Shown: positions 12,001 through 27,000 of the stretch, piece after piece
How positions within the stretch are numbered: the stretch's first letter is position 1
Layout of the letters: the number at the start of each line of letters is the position of its first letter
Source of the DNA: Echinococcus granulosus
Lineage: Eukaryota > Platyhelminthes > Cestoda > Cyclophyllidea > Taeniidae
Assembly: GCF_000524195.1 (NCBI RefSeq)
Contig: NW_020170384.1
Location: 2,760,664-2,824,663, forward strand
Length of the DNA: 64,000 nucleotides
Direction of reading: 5' to 3'
Translations under genes and position numbers: made by a program
Notes under the pieces: model-generated
The model's database searches: none
What the model was told of the DNA's origin: nothing
The model's input: only the letters and a program-made list of their open reading frames with translations

Positions 12001-15000
12001 AGCATACCCTTTATATTGCTCTCCACAACGCTGTAAACGCAGTAGCTCATAGAGGAATCGAAGATAATATGGCTAGGGATGTCTCCCACTACTGAGGAAG
12101 CCGTCTTTGTGAAGTATCAAAGGTCTATTCGATTTAAGGTTTAGCATTTGCCTTCGGCACCTAAGCATGGTGGAATGCAACACGTTTAAGTGTAGAGAAG
12201 GGCAAGCATGGTGGTAGCTCTAGATGGTCAATTTGCTGGAGATGGGAAGGAGATCTGTGCAGTAAAGTACACATTTAAGGTAAACATTAACTTGCTACAT
12301 TGGGTTAAACTAACCCGGGAGCTATTATTTAGTCATCGTCTTTGGCGTTGGTGCAATCCAGGAGCCACCTAGTCCTTACTTCAAACATTTCTGACTGCGT
12401 TTGATCATGAACTATGCATTCTGTGCCTTGTGCTACTTAAAACTTCGCTTTTAATTATACGTAGCAAGGTCCGATCCCATCCCACAGTTCATCATCCCCA
12501 TCACAAATACGTGACGCCCCGATTTTCTTTGCAGGCGTTTAATATGCTTTTTTTTATCAGTTTGTGGATAATTACACTATCTTTTGAAGAGCAGTATCAG
12601 TGTGATTAGCGGCTTTGTTAGTAATGTCAAAGCCTGTCATGACGGCAATAAATCCTGCTGCCATATAATGTCATAACTCCTCCTCTGTTATTAATTCGTG
12701 ATAAAAAGTTCCTTTCATTTTTTTACTTAGAAACGGATCTGACGAACGAAAAACCCACGCTCGTCGAGCGACTGACAAAATAATCGCCGATTCCCGAAGG
12801 CACACCGCAGGTATTGTTAACATTTTGACTTCTCCCTTCAAATGGTTAGTTAGCCGACTAGGAGTAGAGGTAAGCATTTTTGGAAGCCGATTGTAAAGTT
12901 GGCGCATTTTAACCTATTCTTTGTCTGTGCTAATGAGGTCGTTTCTTATCTCTTCTTTCCCCTTTACTCCACTCCTCGCCTCGCCTCGCCTTTCCCTCAT
13001 CCCTCCGCCTATTCTCACGCGCATTCACCTCGCGGCTTTTGTGTTAACGCCACCTAAATCCCAAAATAAAACAACAAAACGACACACACACGATCAAAAC
13101 AATTTGATCATGCTCTCACGCTGCTGTTGTGTCCTGATTTGTGTATCTCCCTCGTTCTCTGTGTGCGTATTTTGTGTGTGTGTGTGTGTGTGTACTCACC
13201 ACTGCTTACTCACCATCACCACTTCACCACTTAACCAACTAAATTAACCTCCCCCCCAATAAATAATCAGAACTTCAACGCCAAACTGTGAGAGATCTGT
13301 ACGAAAACCTAATCGTCAACGAAAGCCCCGTGGAAGAGGAGCCAGGGGAAGAAACCCCTGCTCCCGCAGCGCCCCAAGATGAAGCACCACCAGCAGCAGG
13401 AGGAGGTAAAGAGGAAACCGAAGTAAACAGCGATATAGATGACAGTCCAGCTGAACACTACATTACCATTACCACAGGTAGTACTGGTGACACGGGTAAG
13501 AGTTTCGCCCTCTCTCTCTCTACTCTAGGGAGTACGAGTGGAGTTGAGTGAGTTCATCCTCCCTTCCTCTCCCAGACAAGGTAGAAGTTGAGCGGAACGA
13601 GGCGCCTAAATGCAATGATCTGGTTCCCTATTCTCAACAAAGCTCCTCACGGTTGAGTGATCTTGTCCACAAATTCGGTGCGTCCACAAGGATAAACGAA
13701 AGTGGGGGGTAACAACAAAAAAGAGTTAAAACCGAAAACCGACGCCAAAGTCCCCTTTTTATTTCCCCCCCCTCCCCCCTGTATAACTGCCTTAACTCTC
13801 CCCACTGCTTCAATCTCTGGCGTCAATGTCAGAACACCAGTGAGAGCGCCAATTGATGGTGATTCATGACTGTTGACATTGCTAACTGCCAAGAGCCACT
13901 GAGTTACTTGATTTAGCTTCTGGAAGGGAATTTTAACACTCGCTTTTGCCGCTTTTTTAGCACATTGGCGTTTTCACTTTAAAAGGTGTTACCAAAGTTA
14001 ATTACCGCGTTTCTTCCTTTTTCCCTTTTTGTAGAAGATGAAAAATCGGCTAGCGTGGCAAAAGAGGTGGGTTAAAGTGCCACTTATTAATCCTTGTTAT
14101 CCCCCTTTTAAGCCGTTTTGGCCCCCGGGGATGGTATTGCGTTTTACCAGATTTCAGCATTATGACGTGACTGACAAGCAAGATATGCTTCTGGAAGGCA
14201 AGTATCGTTTCAACGTTGAAACTACCCCCCCCCCCCTAGAAGAGAACTTCCCATTTGTTGATTGGTCACATCCTCACTTGAGGCTTAGGCGCTTTTGGCA
14301 TGGATACTTGTGCATCTACTCCGCAGCGACAATTTTGGCTTGCTACGTGGGCATTTCAGTCGATCTGACACTTGATGTTTTAGAACTCTAAAGAGAGAGT
14401 GCCACTGTGACAGCGGTGGGTGACAAGTATTTCCTTTCAGTCAGTACTTGATGCAGATGCCAATGATCAAGGTGTTTAGCAACGGTGGTAGTACACGGGA
14501 CTGTGGGTGTTAATAAAGGTGTAAAATCCACGAAAACTCGTGCATACTTAAGGTTTTCAGTACAGTACGGTGAAGAAAAGCTCAGTTGCAGTAAGGCGTT
14601 TGACTAGCCTAATCGTTATACAGACGGCGCTGCGTCTGGTGATGACAGCTGCATCCATGACTGCTGGTTTTCTGCCCTGAAGTGTGGAACGTTTAGCTCT
14701 GAACACCTGAGTTGAATTGCAGAAGAGGCTAATTTCTGCGCGACAACAGTGTATAGAGTTATCGAGGTACATTCCGGTCGTGCTGGGATGTTTAAGCTTT
14801 ACTAAAAAATCTTTCTCCCACTTCCCTTGGTAACCTCATTAGTTCCGGTTTTTTCTTCTTTGACACCTTTAGCAGAAATTATTGTTTTACTGCACAAGAA
14901 GTCGTTTTTATGTGTCAGCTATGATTGTGTACTCTTCTGCTACTGTTTCAGAATGCAGCAAGGACCAATGACTCGTCCACGATGCCTGAAGTGAAACCGG

Positions 15001-18000
15001 GATTAATTTCTGCCACGAAGGAGAAGTTGGCGGCCACAATTGGTCGTTTACCCATGGGTCCTCCACCAGCGTCAACAACTAGTACTGCTGCTTCTGCAGA
15101 AAAGGTAGCATTTCCCTCCAGAAGTGAAGTAATTGGCTTGTCTTAGGTCCCACTTTAGCAAACATTACCACCCGTGTTGTCAAAAAAGGGGTTCATCTCT
15201 GACTCACGCCACCATTTGATGACTAGTAAGCTTTCGGGAGGGTGGGTCAAAACACAAGTCTTATATCCACCAATTATTTTTTGTCAAAAATCTCTAAAGA
15301 AATCAAAAGCTTGAGTAAATAGCAAAAGGCCGACCATTTGTAATGCTTGGTTTGTTTAAACCGTCGTTTTGGTTACGCGGGCACCTGAGGCTCGACCATT
15401 GTACCTCCACCGGACGACATGGCTTCCAGGCCATGCCGGTAGACCCCTCCTCCTCAGCCCTTCGGCACATCGGCTCTGGCATTGTCTTCTTCTGTCTTTA
15501 AGAAAAACTCATGGTGCCGGACGAATCAAACGCTTTCTTTCATTCTGTTTTGAAATTAATATTTTCTTAGCCTTAAAATTTTCCGTTTTTTTTGTGTCTT
15601 CGACGAATTTGTCACTAGTAACCCATTTCTATTCACACTTTCCTCCTTAAAAATGGCTATTTTAAGTAAAATCTAATCTCTTGCTAAAAAGGTTTTAGAG
15701 GGTGAGCACAAATGCGCATGATTTGCACACTCCTTTGGTCAGGACTTCCACTAAATCAAGTCGTGGAATTTTTTTCCAGGGTTTGAAGAAGATGGAATTT
15801 TGCCATTATCTGCTTGTAGGGAGGTAATTTTAGCCAGCTTTATTTGGTTTCGTCTTATTTTATCCACTTTCTTGTGACCCTTTTCTAACCTCAAACACAA
15901 TCTACTCACACCCCGCCACCTCTTCCCCCTTCCCACCCACGCTCTGGGAAAATTCTGTGCTGTGAAAACTCTCTGAACGCGTACAAGCTTTTAAGTGCAA
16001 CGTGATTCCAGAAGTTCATTTTTTATCACGACTTTGTTTTTCCTGGAGTTTATTGTTTCAGTTGTTTCACCACTTAATAACAAGAGGTACAAAAAAGACT
16101 TTTTGGTGTCTCTCAGTGGCATATCCGTCTCGGTAAACCAGAATTTGTTGATTCCATGGCGGTTCGATCTAGTCTGCGTCTTTGAAACCTCAAGTTTACA
16201 ATAAGTAACTCGAACTGTTTAAATTGCCATTTTTTGTCCTTTTGATTACTAGAAAGCGGTAGAAAAACCAGAGCCACCAAAATTAAAGGGTGTGGACTCC
16301 TTTTGGATAGACCACGAGAAGAAAGTGAACTCACGACCACTGCGAGTGAAGGATAGGGAGTTTCAAGACCTCGAGAGTTCTGACGACGAATCGGCAGGGG
16401 CGTTTACGGATGGTGTAAAAGTCAACGGTGGAATTCCGCCACCACCACCGCCCCCACCTCCGCCACCTCCTGGGATTGGCGGCTTCCGTCCCCCTCCGCC
16501 TCCTCCACCACCCGCACCCGGTATGTTTGAACTAATTTGCAATAAGAGGGGGCGAGTGGTCAGCCAATCTAATTTGGAGTGCTATTTTTCTTTTCGCTTT
16601 AATCGGTTCGTTTTTTTATCTGATGGAGACTGAGTGAGGCAGAGGCAAAAGAATTTAGTATGGAGTTTTAAAATGCTTTTGCCGATTGAATAATGTATCA
16701 CGTATTAGTTGCTGTCCTAATAAAATCATCCAGCCATTTGCATTTGCTTACTGGCGAAACAGTTAGAAACCTAAAAAAGGCTTTAAATTTTCATTTTTAG
16801 GAATTGTAGGACTTGTAATAGCCCATTGGTCTGATTTCCACCAATGCTATGTGGGGAAGGCAGTCATCCAATAAACACCCGATGAGAGGGATACCCGATT
16901 ACAACCGACTGCTCATTTGATCTACCTAGCTTTTTAATTGATTAATTACTACAAATAATGAGCTGAAAGTAATAGTTAGCAGATCTTTCAATGAATAAAT
17001 ACACTTAAGTACATTAAGTGCATTTTTCGTTCCGGTGATTGCCACCCAACTTCCATTAGTTTTTTACCAATTCAATTTTAAAATATACTTTCTTTGATAA
17101 ACTTAATTCTAACTTGGTATAATTCCACTGTGATTCATCTGGGGACTTAGAAAATTCTTGTGTCTGTGTCTAACACCCATTCAACAAAAAGGTCCTGCTA
17201 ATTAGGTTTTAGGAATTAGTAACCTTTTAAGACGGTAGAATTAAAGTTCCCTACTTACTATTTGCATAAATTATTTGCTTTAAGTAAACAAAAGCGTCCA
17301 AATTGTACTTTTATTTGCCTTACACTAGTAATAAGTACGTACACTCTTGATATGTAGCCAATTGACGTTAAATTAGAACGTGAGAATAGGCGTCACAAGA
17401 CTCGGTGGACTGCCACCTACTTGTTTTAGTTGTAAGCTTAATGGATGACGGTCTCTGAGGCTTTATTTGAAGCGGTGAAAGGCTATTTGTTTGTGGTGCC
17501 GTTTTATTTAATCAATGAGTCAACGATTCCTTTCCAACCACGAATGAGCAAAAGGGGCCAGTTAACCAATCGAAGAGGTAAAAAAAACCTTGCAGAGAAT
17601 TTATAAATATGATGGTATTGACCAGAAGATTGCGGATACGGAAATTTACAACGGCATAGTGGTCAAAGGGAGGGGTTTTCAAATGAAATCTAGCCAGTGA
17701 GAGGACGGCTCAGGCGCAATTTTGATTAGCTGATACCAATTCCCTGAGTAGCCAATAGAAATGGTGCAATACTCAATCTACTTTATGCTCGAAAATTTAT
17801 TTTATTTGCACAATTTATTTATTATCCTATCGCTATTTCAGTTTGGTTGCAAATAAATTGCATGAGCTCGTGATTGGCAAGAAGTCGCTATTACACCCTT
17901 GGCGGCTGTTTTGGTGTAAAATCGTGTCATCTGTGCCCATTGTTGACATAAGTGATCCCTTCACTTTATGTTGAAATAAACAAAAATCAAAGCAAGACTT

Positions 18001-21000
18001 CCAGTATCGAATTCACTTGGTGGTTATACGCACTCATGAGGGTTAACCAGTAAGCCAGCATAAAGCGTGAGAATATGCCAGACATCCTCCGACTCCATGC
18101 ACTGGCATCAACTTCATCAAACTGCTTGAAAAATTTGTTGGTTGGCGACTCGTTACATTGGCGCATCTTTTAAATTAGTGAAGGAATAACCCTCAAAATA
18201 AAAACAAATAAAGGGAGGTGAGATTTATCTTAGCCGGAATCGTCTCTGGCAGTCAGGCCTTGATAGCTGTCTTTGATGTGTTAACACCAATCTGTCCAAT
18301 GTCATCCTGTGGGGCAGCTGAGCAAGGTCTGCCTCCCCATTCATGAGAAACTTCATTAATCACCGCGCGCCATCATCTGCCGCCTTGATTAACGGTATCA
18401 GGACTGATTTCTGGCATGTTTGCTTATCACCTACTCCTGCATGTAGTGACGTCACCGTCCAATCGTTTCCTTCTGCACATCAATGCAATAAAAATGTTAG
18501 TTTGACTAAATGAGCCTCGTAAAATAGCTTTTAATTACTAAAGAGGAAAGTAGCAGAAAGCCTCATATTTGTTTTGGATTTCTACCTTTATAAAAAATAG
18601 GCGTCTTTTGAAGTGAAGGATACATTCACTGATGAAACTGACATTCCATAATGACTCTCATCGAAAGGTGGTGACATATCAGTGTGGATAAGGGAAGACA
18701 AACCAACAAGTGTGGCGGATTCTGCGATCTTCATAATCGCCCGCCTTTCACCTCCATTGCCTGTGCCTTTTCAACCACACTGGAGACAGCGGCTTAACAA
18801 AGCCACACCACCACCAACGTATCTCCTCACCGAGGTGATTTGTGCATGTTTGTGTGTGTGTGTGCGTGGGGTCTTCGCTCTACAATGATTTGATGGAGAA
18901 AAGTGCTCTAGCATTTGGCATCGTGCTCTAATGACTCTCATCACCACTGCTCCTGTCAGCTGAGGCCTCATTGCACAGTGCACCTTTCTCTCTCGTTTGG
19001 AATGCACACTCGGTAGATGGCCCTCTAGCTGGTTTCCTTCTACCAATTCCACTTTTCTTCAGACCTAAGATTGATGTCTATGCTACAGGGGGATTAAGTG
19101 CGGAGAACAGTTAAGGGGGTCTATTAAAATCCCGCTGCGGTGTGGAATCCGAGTCCTTTCTGAACGATTAGGACGGAGGAATGTCATCAGGGAAATACTG
19201 AGGACGAGGTAATAGCTCCCTTCCATCTTAGAGTATGATTTGAGGTCTCCTCAGAGGTTAATTTCTCAAGGAAATGAGATTTGAGATCATGTACGAAGAA
19301 GAATTTCTTTCCATTGTCCCACCAAGCCTGGCTATCTTGCCTGTTATTCAAAAAGGTGTTGCCTTGCGCACCTTTTAATTACCTCAGTAACTAAATACTT
19401 CATGGCGAAAAGTGTTGTGTTTGCCGCCTATCACACAAACACCAAGGAGGCCTGGTCTCCTGCGGATAAAGCGGTGGACGCCTAAGAGGCGGGTCTTTTG
19501 AGGGGAAGCAGTGAGTAATTGAAATTCTGAATTACTGTCTATTTTAGGCGGTATCCCACCACCTCCTCCACCTTTCGGCAAATCTAGCTCCACCAACAGC
19601 CTTCTCAGCAGTCTTCCACCTCCTCCGGGAGCGCGTATTCAAAAACAGAGTCGAACCATGCGACTCCACTGGAGTGAATGGGTCCCCAAGCCTAAGGATG
19701 TCGAGGCTCTCACCAAGGCTGCAAAATCCAGCGGTCAGGATAGGGTAGACTTCAAGCCCATAAAAAAACCGCCTCTCAGTCAGACGGAGAAGAATGAGGA
19801 GGCGAAAAAGGTTGTTGAGGAGTTGAAAACCTCCACAATCTGGAGCCATATGGTTCCAGTGACTCTAAACTATAAGCATCTTGAGGAGTTGTTTGAGAAC
19901 AAAGTAACGGAGATCAAAGTCATGGTGAGAGTTGACAATTTTGCTGGCTATTATCAACGTCGGTATCATTTCTAAGTGCATTTTCCCTGTCTTTTCCTGA
20001 AGAAACACGACACGACGAGCAAGAAGATTGAGATTCTTGATATGAAACGCTCTAATGCCATCAACATTGGTATGAAGGTCTTGCCACCGCTGCGGACCAT
20101 TAGCAGTGCGCTGATCAAGATGGACTCCTCTGTAATCAACCGTGAAGGCATTGAGGTAGTGGGAAGGCATTCAAAGTTTCCAATCCACTTCAGTTTTTCA
20201 TCTCTGGAATATACTATTTTTTGCCCTGATTTAGCAACTTCTCAACACTATGCTGCCAACAGATGAGGAACGAGAGAAGATTATAGCCGCCAAACGCGAA
20301 CACAGTGACATTCAGCTAGGCAAAGCTGAAGAGTTTCTTTTAACCCTTTCTGAAGTCTCCCACCTTAAAGCTCGGCTAGAACTGTGGCTCTTCAAACTTG
20401 ACTACGAGACAATGGAGGCAGATATTCTCGATCCTCTGACCGACCTCAAGCAGGTAAGACCACGGTTGCGAAGGTAAAAATGATTTTACTGTCGATTTAC
20501 CTCCCTTCTCTCTCTCTTAGGCGGTGTATGATATTCAAGAATCGCAGACCCTCCGCTGTATTCTCTCCGTCATACTCGCAATGGGCAATTTCCTCAATTC
20601 CAGCGAGTCTTGGGGCTTCAATCCAGAGTACCTGGACCGTCTTCCGGAGGTGAAGGACACCAAACACAAGCACAGTCTCCTTCACCACGTCTGTCAGACA
20701 GTCCTTGAACTCTTTCCCGACAGTACAGGTAATGGAATTTGCTTGTACAAGAACTGACTTCCCCTTGAAGGGATGATTTGTGAAGGCCGTCCTTTCCCTG
20801 CAGATCTGCACTCAGAGATGGGTGCTGTGTGTCGATGCCATCGAGTGGATTGGGAGGAGCTGGACAAGAGGTTGGAAAAGGTCGAGAATGATTGTCGACG
20901 GGCTTGGGAGCACTATCACACCATTTACTGCAACACGAATCGCAACTTTGTGGTCAATAACAAGTGGGTTTGCCCAGGAGATTCCTTTGGATTAAACGCG

Positions 21001-24000
21001 TGTTGCTTTAAATATTATATTTCCGTCAAGACCAACTATAAGAGAGAGAAGTCAAATAGTCTAGCAAACACAATAGGTCGACAGATCTGGTAGCAGCTAA
21101 ATATCAATCAAGCGTCGATCAAGAATCACTCAGATCGCTCCTCCCGTGTACAAAAGCCTTTGGTAGCTGCCCAGATGTCTGGAGCTCGGTTACGGCAGGC
21201 GAACATGCCCATGCACGTCACCGTTCGGTTTGCGAGTGTGCTCCTCAAAGATCAACGTGGTAGTCTCCCAAGCACTACAGTTTGAGGCCCACTGTTTATT
21301 CGTGTTGATGTGTCGGCCTGACTCCGTCAATTTATCGCCCTTTCTTGTCTTGGCCTGTTGGAGGGGTGAGAGCAAGTTCATTTAAAAGACTCAAAGCTAG
21401 TTAGATTTGCATTACGCAAATCCTCGTCTACTCATTTTGTTCTGACTGGTAGATTCGGGTAAGACGTTTGAAATTGGACACTCGTCTAAAATAGGCTACC
21501 TTGAAACCTATTTAGCATTTCGAATAATCCCTAGTTGGACTTCTTGGAATTTTTGTCGCTTTTAAGTTGGAAAAAAACATGTCCCGACTTGAGAATTTGG
21601 CTATTTCGTAAAGGGCGTCCCCACTTCTGTCTATTTTTTTTATTTTAGACTATTAATTCGTACCTTGACTCGGATCCACTCCCATCAAGTACTGCAGTGC
21701 ATTTGAACCAATCAGATTAAAGAGTCACCCCGGACTGATGAGATTTAAAACAAATCAATTTTGACTATAGGCACGATATCTTCCTTTCAAAATTAATAAC
21801 ATATCAAGAGTTTAGAACAAAGTAGTTTTTGATATCGAAAAAAAGCCGTTTTTTGCCGTTATAGTGTACAATTTTCTTAAGCCCATTTTGAAATAGTCAA
21901 AACTCCCTGGAATACGAAGTAACTAGTAGTTGGAATATGATGCTGTTCCCATGGAAGGTGCAACTGGCACCCTTGGTTTTTCAGTGCAGAATTATTTCAC
22001 CACAACATACAACACGCTCGCTATGAGTGTTACATATGTGTGGTAAGTGCTTGCTGTCAGTTTGTGATAAATGGGACCACACTGGATAATTGAGGTCTAA
22101 ACACTAAAACACACCCAACGTGTTACTTGTCCAAGGAGAGTTGCATCCTTCTTGTACTTCGGCACCAAGCATTTTAAATAGCTTCATTGGTTACCCGTCG
22201 TCTGAGACGCCGGTGACGATCGTGCCAAAATTTCTGATCATAATTGATTTGGAGCGAAAAGGACAACTTTACATTATCACCTTGGTGTCACAAAATTATT
22301 TACGAATGCCCTCCTTTTCTATTTTTGAGGATCATGCAACACATAAGTAACTAAGCGCTCGTATATATTTGTTTCATTTATTTTATCCATATTATTGTCT
22401 TCGAAATAATTACCGGTTTAAAATATGAGAAAATAGATGCTTTTATTAGAACCTGTTAATAAGTCTATCAAAGATGTCTTGATTAAAATTTTCCTTTTAT
22501 TCATTTACCCCATCATGTTCGTTCGTTTTGATGTATGCCTATCTAAGCTACTTCACTAGTGAGTAGTTGGAAGTTGGCTTTCTCCCTTCCATTCCCTTTG
22601 CTACTTATACTCGAATGTCCACTATAACTCCTTACTTAGTCGATCACCTGCGGACATGGAAGCATTCAATATTCTTGCTGTATGGAGATTAACTCTAAGT
22701 CTGGAAACTTTTCTTACATAACACTTGTGTATTTATCATTTAGCAACAAAATGACTTGGGCTTTGAGAATTACGTTTAATTTAACTAAATTAGGGATTCA
22801 ATAAATAGGATCCGCCTGGTTATTAAAGGACTGTTTATCTAACATCTCGGTATCCTACTTTTGACACTACATAATAAGAATTCTTCCTGATTTTTCTAGT
22901 TTTGAAGTTGCTTTTACCATTTCCTTCTGATCTTTATTTGATCTGTGTCGCCAAATTTAAACATGTGGAATTTTGCTAATTTAAACAAAATAACACTGTT
23001 TTGGATTTCCTAGGATGGCAGATTTCATAGCAGATGCAGCTGACAGAATAATTGCCATGAAGATTGTCAAGCGACGAACCGTAAAACGGTGAGCTCTTTA
23101 AATTGGCTTTGTTTATGCCGTAGTTGAGCATTCAATAATAATAGTATTATCAAATTTAAAGTAGCTTAAAAAACACAACCCAGGCCTGAGAGACTAGAAG
23201 CACAGGTAATATGCGTAGATCGCAATCACCTAGACAATAAAATACCACGGACCATTCACAATGCCTCCGCCCTGTCCCAATCTTTACCCCCGGTACTTCC
23301 CGCGCCTCTTCTTTTGCATCGACCAGTGTAGTGAATTCAGTCAACTGTGAGTGGAAGACTGAGATCTTACGATTATTTCCTCGACACATTGGGACAATTT
23401 TAAATTTGGCATCTCGTAGCGTCTGCTAGGTCTGTGTATTATCCCCCTGCTTCCATGCTGCTTTGGACTGGTCAGCATTGTCCAGCGAGCACGTTGTGTA
23501 TGCCAATCGTTTCATATGTAGTAACTCTTTGGATTCGTGCCTTGTTTTTACTCCCTCTTTGCATTTACCTGTTGTTTTACTTCTACGAAGTCTAAAGCCA
23601 GCTGTATAATTTGCACCATCGTGGAGGATTACCAAGTACGTAATCTTTTTTCTCGCCTAGGTATCGCCAGCTCCTCAATTACTTGGGTTTCCCTCCAGCC
23701 CGAGCCGAGAACATAGCAATAGGCCACTTCTGCCGCATTCTGGCCGAGTTCTCTCTCGAGTACCGCACCACACGAGAGCGAATTCTCGAACAGAACGCCA
23801 AGAAAGCAAATGACCAGGAGCGCAGACAGACTCGCGGCAAGCTCATCGACGACGTAAGTCGACCAAATATAGTCCTCGTCCTTCTCTCCTCCTGCCTTCT
23901 TCGCTCCCCCCTGGTTAATAATATCATGCAAGTATACGTGTGAATACCCTCTCTAGGTCCTCACCATGGACGAGGGGTTTGTAATTGTCGCGCATAACGT

Positions 24001-27000
24001 GAGTTGTCACCGCGTTTTTCCTCCTCACGGCTTCGCTGTCTCATTGCTCGACTAAACTCCTAATACATATATCCTTACTTATACATTACATATTCGATAT
24101 TTGTGGTATCTCTACAAACCCATCAATTGCTTGTCATAAAACTCACAAGAGTGATTGACTGATTGAGCACTTACCGTGGTCTCCCCTCTGTTGGCTGCGC
24201 GAATTCAACCTACTCGAAGGAGAGCATGAATAACCGACTGACCGACTGACGGAGTGGTGGAGAATACGTGGCTTTTCTCCCATCTGCCTCCTTTTAGGTG
24301 CCAAAAATCCGCACAGCTCCACCAGTATCAAAGCAGCAAGCGGCAGATGATATGGAATTACGGCAGGTGCTTTCAAGTAGACGCGAGTCTAGTGAGTCTT
24401 CTTATTCCTTCTTGCCTCGATTGGGACCGAACACTCGTCGCATGTGTAGTAGCTCGACTCTCCGTAAGTGGGGCAAATTATTATGTAAACAGATAACGCT
24501 CTGCTGATTTGCTACCGCTGCCTCTGCAATGCTATCACCAAGACGCTGTTGCTTAATCATCGCGCCGGCATAAATGCTTTCTTTCATCTTGTCAAATTGT
24601 CCGATGATTAAACTGGGTAAAAATCGAGTTGGTGCTTTTACGTGTTATCTTTAAAAGCCGCATGCAATCAAGAATGCTACAGTCAACACTGTTTTTCACT
24701 ATTAATTAGCCTGTGACAAGCGTTGTATTGGTTTTGCCTACCAAAGAGTCATTTGAGGTAGCGATGCAACCACCGCTTTGAAGCGGTTCGAAGGGGAAAC
24801 TAGATGATATTTGAGGAGGTCAGCCATCAGATGTAAATGTTTGCAATTGACTACAAAATATTTCAGCACAAAAAAATTAACACAGCTATGTTAACTCGCA
24901 CATCGTGGAAGATCTGGTGAGCAGCTTTGCAAGCCATAGCTTACAGAGTACCAAGCAAAGATAAATTTTAAGAAATTCTTATCTGTTTACTCAGTATCCG
25001 CATTGATGATTGAGATGTGTGCAAGCATTCTGGATACAAACAGTAGTAGTCTTTTGGTAAAAGCTACTCCCAAACTCCTGAGCTGCCTGGGCGCCATAAC
25101 ACCGCTTAGCGTTAACGCATCGCTCACACGACTGCAGGAATTTCGCTAATAATTTAGGTAATTTAGCATGCCGGGTAATGGGAAATAGTGGAAGGTCATG
25201 AACTACACTCGACTCGACATTTTAGTCGCCAACTCTAAGCGTCATCGTGAGCGCGGTATGAGCCCCTGCCTGCCCAGCTCAGTGCTGGATGTGACAGGAC
25301 GAAACGATCGCGAACACCGCGAAGGCAGTGTCCTACTCGACGCCTGCGATCGTGCCTCCTCCCTCGCTCCGTCTGGAGGCACACTTGGCCGACGTGGTCC
25401 TTCCAAAGAGCGTCGCCGTGTGCAAGAGCGTACTCGGCAAGCCAGTAAGTCATCTTTTGAAATGCGATTTTAATCAAGCTGCTATTTGGTAATCGGTAGC
25501 AGTAGTTTCATTGGTAAAACAACCAAGTAGATTGATGTGATTGGAAGAAAAGTGGATTTTCAGGGTGCAGAAAGTTAGTGCAATTGATACGATATTTTAA
25601 TAAAATGAACTTGTTCTTGTGATGAAAAAGAGTTTAAGTGCACGCAAACCATCAAAATGATCAAATAGTTTCCAAGAATGCGTTTCTTCTGGATCAAATG
25701 CCAACACTGGATGGTAAATCGCTAAGAATTACACTTTTTTCCTTAAGATTTGTAGGACCTTACCAGATTTTAAGGCATTTTAAAGGGAAACTACATGCTT
25801 AATTGGAATACTGAGGGCAGTATATCATCCGGCCGCATTTCGTTTGCATAAATCTTGTCATTATCAGACCATTTTCCCTCTTTCTATACCGAATACATGC
25901 TAGAGGGGGGGAGGGGGTACGCTGATACCTCTGGTATAAATCCCGTGCTTATAGTAGGCGATATATGATCAAATGTCAGCCCAATGAAACTGGCAAGGTT
26001 TGGGAGATTTCTTAATGTCTCTTTGACTTCAATGACATTGAGAATTGTGACGAACATATATCCCTCGCGAAAAACCACCAAGCACGAATTATTTCCTTTG
26101 GGCCGAAGCTATAGGACTTATTTTCGTTTCGATTGAGGTTTGTAGTATCAAAATGGAGCTTTTAAACCACCAATTAATCACAAGTCTACGTAGATTACCA
26201 GAAAAGGGACAAGTTATTATTCTTTTCAAATTTGGCCCCCAATTGACTAATCGCATCAACTCAACGAAACTCTGCATTAACACTGGTTCAACAAGGATCC
26301 CGCGACAAGCCGTGATTAGTTCATTTACTTCACAGATCTTCAAGTCCTTTGGAGGTCCGCCTTAGCCAGCCGAGTTAAGAGATCCGATACCTAGATGATA
26401 GGAAAAAAACGAATCTCCCCCTGACACACTTCAGGGAGAAGGAACAGGTATTTAGCAAGTAAGCCGGTTTGAATAGGTTTGTTATACACGCGATCACAAA
26501 CCCTCTAAGCGATTGCTTCGTCCACTTTGTCTCATTTCTTCTCTTAAGTACATTACACTCTCACTCCTTTTCCAGACGACGAAGACCTCATCTCTAGCAT
26601 CATAGAGGCCTTAGAGAAGTAGTAAGCTAAATCGCAAAGATGTTTGGAAAAGATGAAACATAAACCCGCACAACTCATCCCAAGTTGCTTACTGTTTAAC
26701 CCCCCTCGCAGAAATTGTGCGCCTTCGTGCGGTGGTAGCTTTACTTACACTTCTCTCTCCCTTTGTGTTTTACTTTGCAGCTCGACTATTTTACTAACAT
26801 GCACCTCGCCATCAGCAACACCTCACGCCATGGTAATAGCAAAAATGTGGCGCATTTTTTCGTGCTCCTCTTTTCCCACTTTTCCCCCTTCCTTTTCCTC
26901 GTTGTATTTTTGCGCTGCTTTGCTGTGCCTTATTCTAGCATCATTGCTTTTCTTACCTCACCTCGTTTTTTCTTCCTTTTTCTGCTTGCATGCTTGCGAT

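Noticed and set aside
19384..20170. Minus-strand ORFs opposite the FH2 exons
   Set aside because: They are antisense shadows of coding exons 17-18, with no acceptors or family features.
24760..24800. GGTTCGAA word suggesting a tRNA T-loop
   Set aside because: No acceptor stem, D-arm or anticodon stem can be drawn around it.
26620..26622. TAG as the sole FHOD stop
   Set aside because: The donor GTAAGC overlaps its last base, and the exon at 28115 gives a tail resembling other FHODs. I kept the 26622 end as a possible isoform only.
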